Positions 7,610 through 7,899 of a stretch of DNA of 7,899 bases are shown here, in pieces. The first letter of the stretch is position 1. Every line of letters starts with the position of its first letter. The DNA is taken from positions 1 to 7,899 of the forward strand of contig CAIUWU010000003.1 of assembly GCA_903902945.1 (NCBI GenBank), written 5' to 3'. Made by a program: the position numbers and the translations under genes. The notes beneath the pieces were generated by a model. The model did no database searches, was not told where the DNA came from, and saw only the letters and a program-made list of their open reading frames with translations. Origin of the DNA: an uncultured Pseudomonadota bacterium (lineage in GTDB: Bacteria > Pseudomonadota > Gammaproteobacteria > Methylococcales > Methylomonadaceae).

Positions 7610-7624
7610 ACCTGATTCTCAGGT
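7610..7624. repeat. Perfect inverted repeat upstream of ppiD
   Basis: ACCTGA-TTC-TCAGGT, 6-bp arms around a 3-base centre, sits 25 bases before the ppiD start, between that start and the tRNA terminator. It could be an operator overlapping the ppiD promoter region or a small 5'-leader hairpin. No T run follows it, so it is not a terminator. A TTGTTA box at 7624-7629 on the minus strand is a weak -35 candidate; no convincing -10 was found. Confidence 0.4.
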
Positions 7625-7640
7625 AACAAAACAAGCAAGC

Positions 7641-7674
7641 AAAAAAAAACCTCGAACCATTCGGCCCGAGGTTT
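7641..7674 (-). terminator. Rho-independent terminator of the hupB/tRNA transcript
   Basis: On the minus strand a 12-bp stem (arms 7663-7674 and 7647-7658, including two G-U pairs) closes a GAAT loop and runs into nine T's (A's at 7641-7649 on the plus strand). It begins 7 bases after the CCA end of tRNA-Asp, as expected for the end of that transcript, and lies before the ppiD leader. Confidence 0.88.
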
Positions 7675-7680
7675 CTGTTT

Positions 7681-7757
7681 TGGCGGAGCGGACGGGGCTC
7701 GAACCCGCGACCCCCGGCGTGACAGGCCGGTATTCTAACCAACTGAACTACCGCTCC
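7681..7757 (-). tRNA. tRNA-Asp (anticodon GUC)
   Basis: A 77-base gene with encoded 3' CCA. The acceptor stem GGAGCGG pairs with CCGCUCC, followed by discriminator G and CCA. The D-loop AGUUCAGUUGGUUAGAAU, the anticodon GUC (7721-7723 on the plus strand as gac) in CCUGUCACG, and the T-arm GGGUUCGAGCCC are all present. Its 5' end is 7 bases from the 3' end of tRNA-Val, so the two are processed from one precursor. Confidence 0.98.
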
Positions 7758-7764
7758 AAAAGTC

Positions 7765-7840
7765 TGGTGGGTGCTGAGGGGTTCGAACCCCCGACCCTCG
7801 CCTTGTAAGGGCGATGCTCTCCCAGCTGAGCTAAGCACCC
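7765..7840 (-). tRNA. tRNA-Val (anticodon UAC)
   Basis: A 76-base gene with encoded 3' CCA. The acceptor stem GGGUGCU pairs with AGCACCC, with discriminator A. It has the D-arm UAGCUCAGCUGGGAGAGCA, the anticodon UAC (gta at 7805-7807 on the plus strand) in CCUUACAAG, and the T-arm GGGGGUUCGAACCCC. It starts 13 bases after the hupB stop with no terminator between, so it is probably cut from a transcript that also carries hupB. Confidence 0.98.
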
Positions 7841-7853
7841 GACTAAAGAAGCA

Positions 7854-7899
7854 TCAGTTTACACTATCTTTTAAGGATTTACCAGCTTTAAATGAAGGA
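7854..7899 (-). CDS. hupB: DNA-binding protein HU-beta, C-terminal 14 codons
   Basis: Only the end of the gene is in view: the last 14 residues read PSFKAGKSLKDSVN followed by TGA at 7856-7854. This matches the highly conserved C-terminus of HU proteins (VPxFKAGKxLKDxVN), the small basic nucleoid proteins that bend and compact DNA. The beta assignment rests on the position upstream of ppiD, as in E. coli (lon-hupB-ppiD); the fragment alone would not separate it from HU-alpha. The rest lies beyond the right edge. Confidence 0.88.
   Translation of the reverse strand, partial: PSFKAGKSLKDSVN

Noticed and set aside
7497..7838. Open frames on both strands reading phrases such as AERTGLEPATPGVTG and VVQLVRIPACHAGG
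   Set aside because: These are translations of the tRNA-Asp and tRNA-Val genes, well-known spurious proteins in databases; the tRNAs explain the sequence fully.
1..7899. Hidden defence system, mobile island, CRISPR or phage remnant
   Set aside because: All space is filled by conserved core genes in a familiar order; no direct-repeat arrays, transposase, integrase or attachment duplication were seen, including at the tRNA 3' ends.

Overview
The window looks like ordinary chromosomal DNA from a gammaproteobacterium. This is inferred from FabI, PpiD and HU sequences of gammaproteobacterial type and from the hupB-ppiD linkage known from Escherichia coli and Pseudomonas. A methane-oxidising relative (Methylococcales) is a guess from the style of the proteins and is not shown by the sequence. 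Coding density is high and no gap between genes exceeds 70 bases. There is no mobile element, CRISPR array, phage gene or broken gene.

Left part (1-4811, minus strand): a tightly packed four-gene operon for a peptide/opine/nickel-type (OppABCD, YejABEF-like) ABC importer. In transcription order it encodes a solute-binding protein (4811-2643), an OppB/YejB-type permease (2646-1669), an OppC/YejE-type permease (1669-335) and an ATPase that runs off the left edge (342-1). The junctions overlap by 4, 1 and 8 bases, and each downstream gene has a purine-rich ribosome-binding site 8 bases before its ATG, so translation is probably coupled. Two subunits are not standard: the binding protein ends in a hydrophobic helix with an arginine-rich tail, and the second permease has about 175 extra N-terminal residues with extra membrane segments and a periplasmic domain.

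Middle (4812-5700): fabI, the NADH-dependent enoyl-ACP reductase of fatty acid synthesis, is transcribed to the right, divergent from the importer. The 54-base gap and the start of the binding-protein gene appear to hold facing promoters. fabI ends at a hairpin that can terminate transcription from both directions.

Right part (5717-7899, minus strand): ppiD, a membrane-anchored periplasmic chaperone with a parvulin domain, lies downstream of a hupB-tRNA-Val(UAC)-tRNA-Asp(GUC) unit that ends at a strong terminator. Only the last 14 codons of hupB are in view. The tRNAs start 13 bases after the hupB stop, so they are probably processed from the same transcript.

I do not see a previously undescribed system here. 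The most distinctive points are the double-anchored binding protein and the enlarged permease, which together suggest a modified membrane architecture for this importer.
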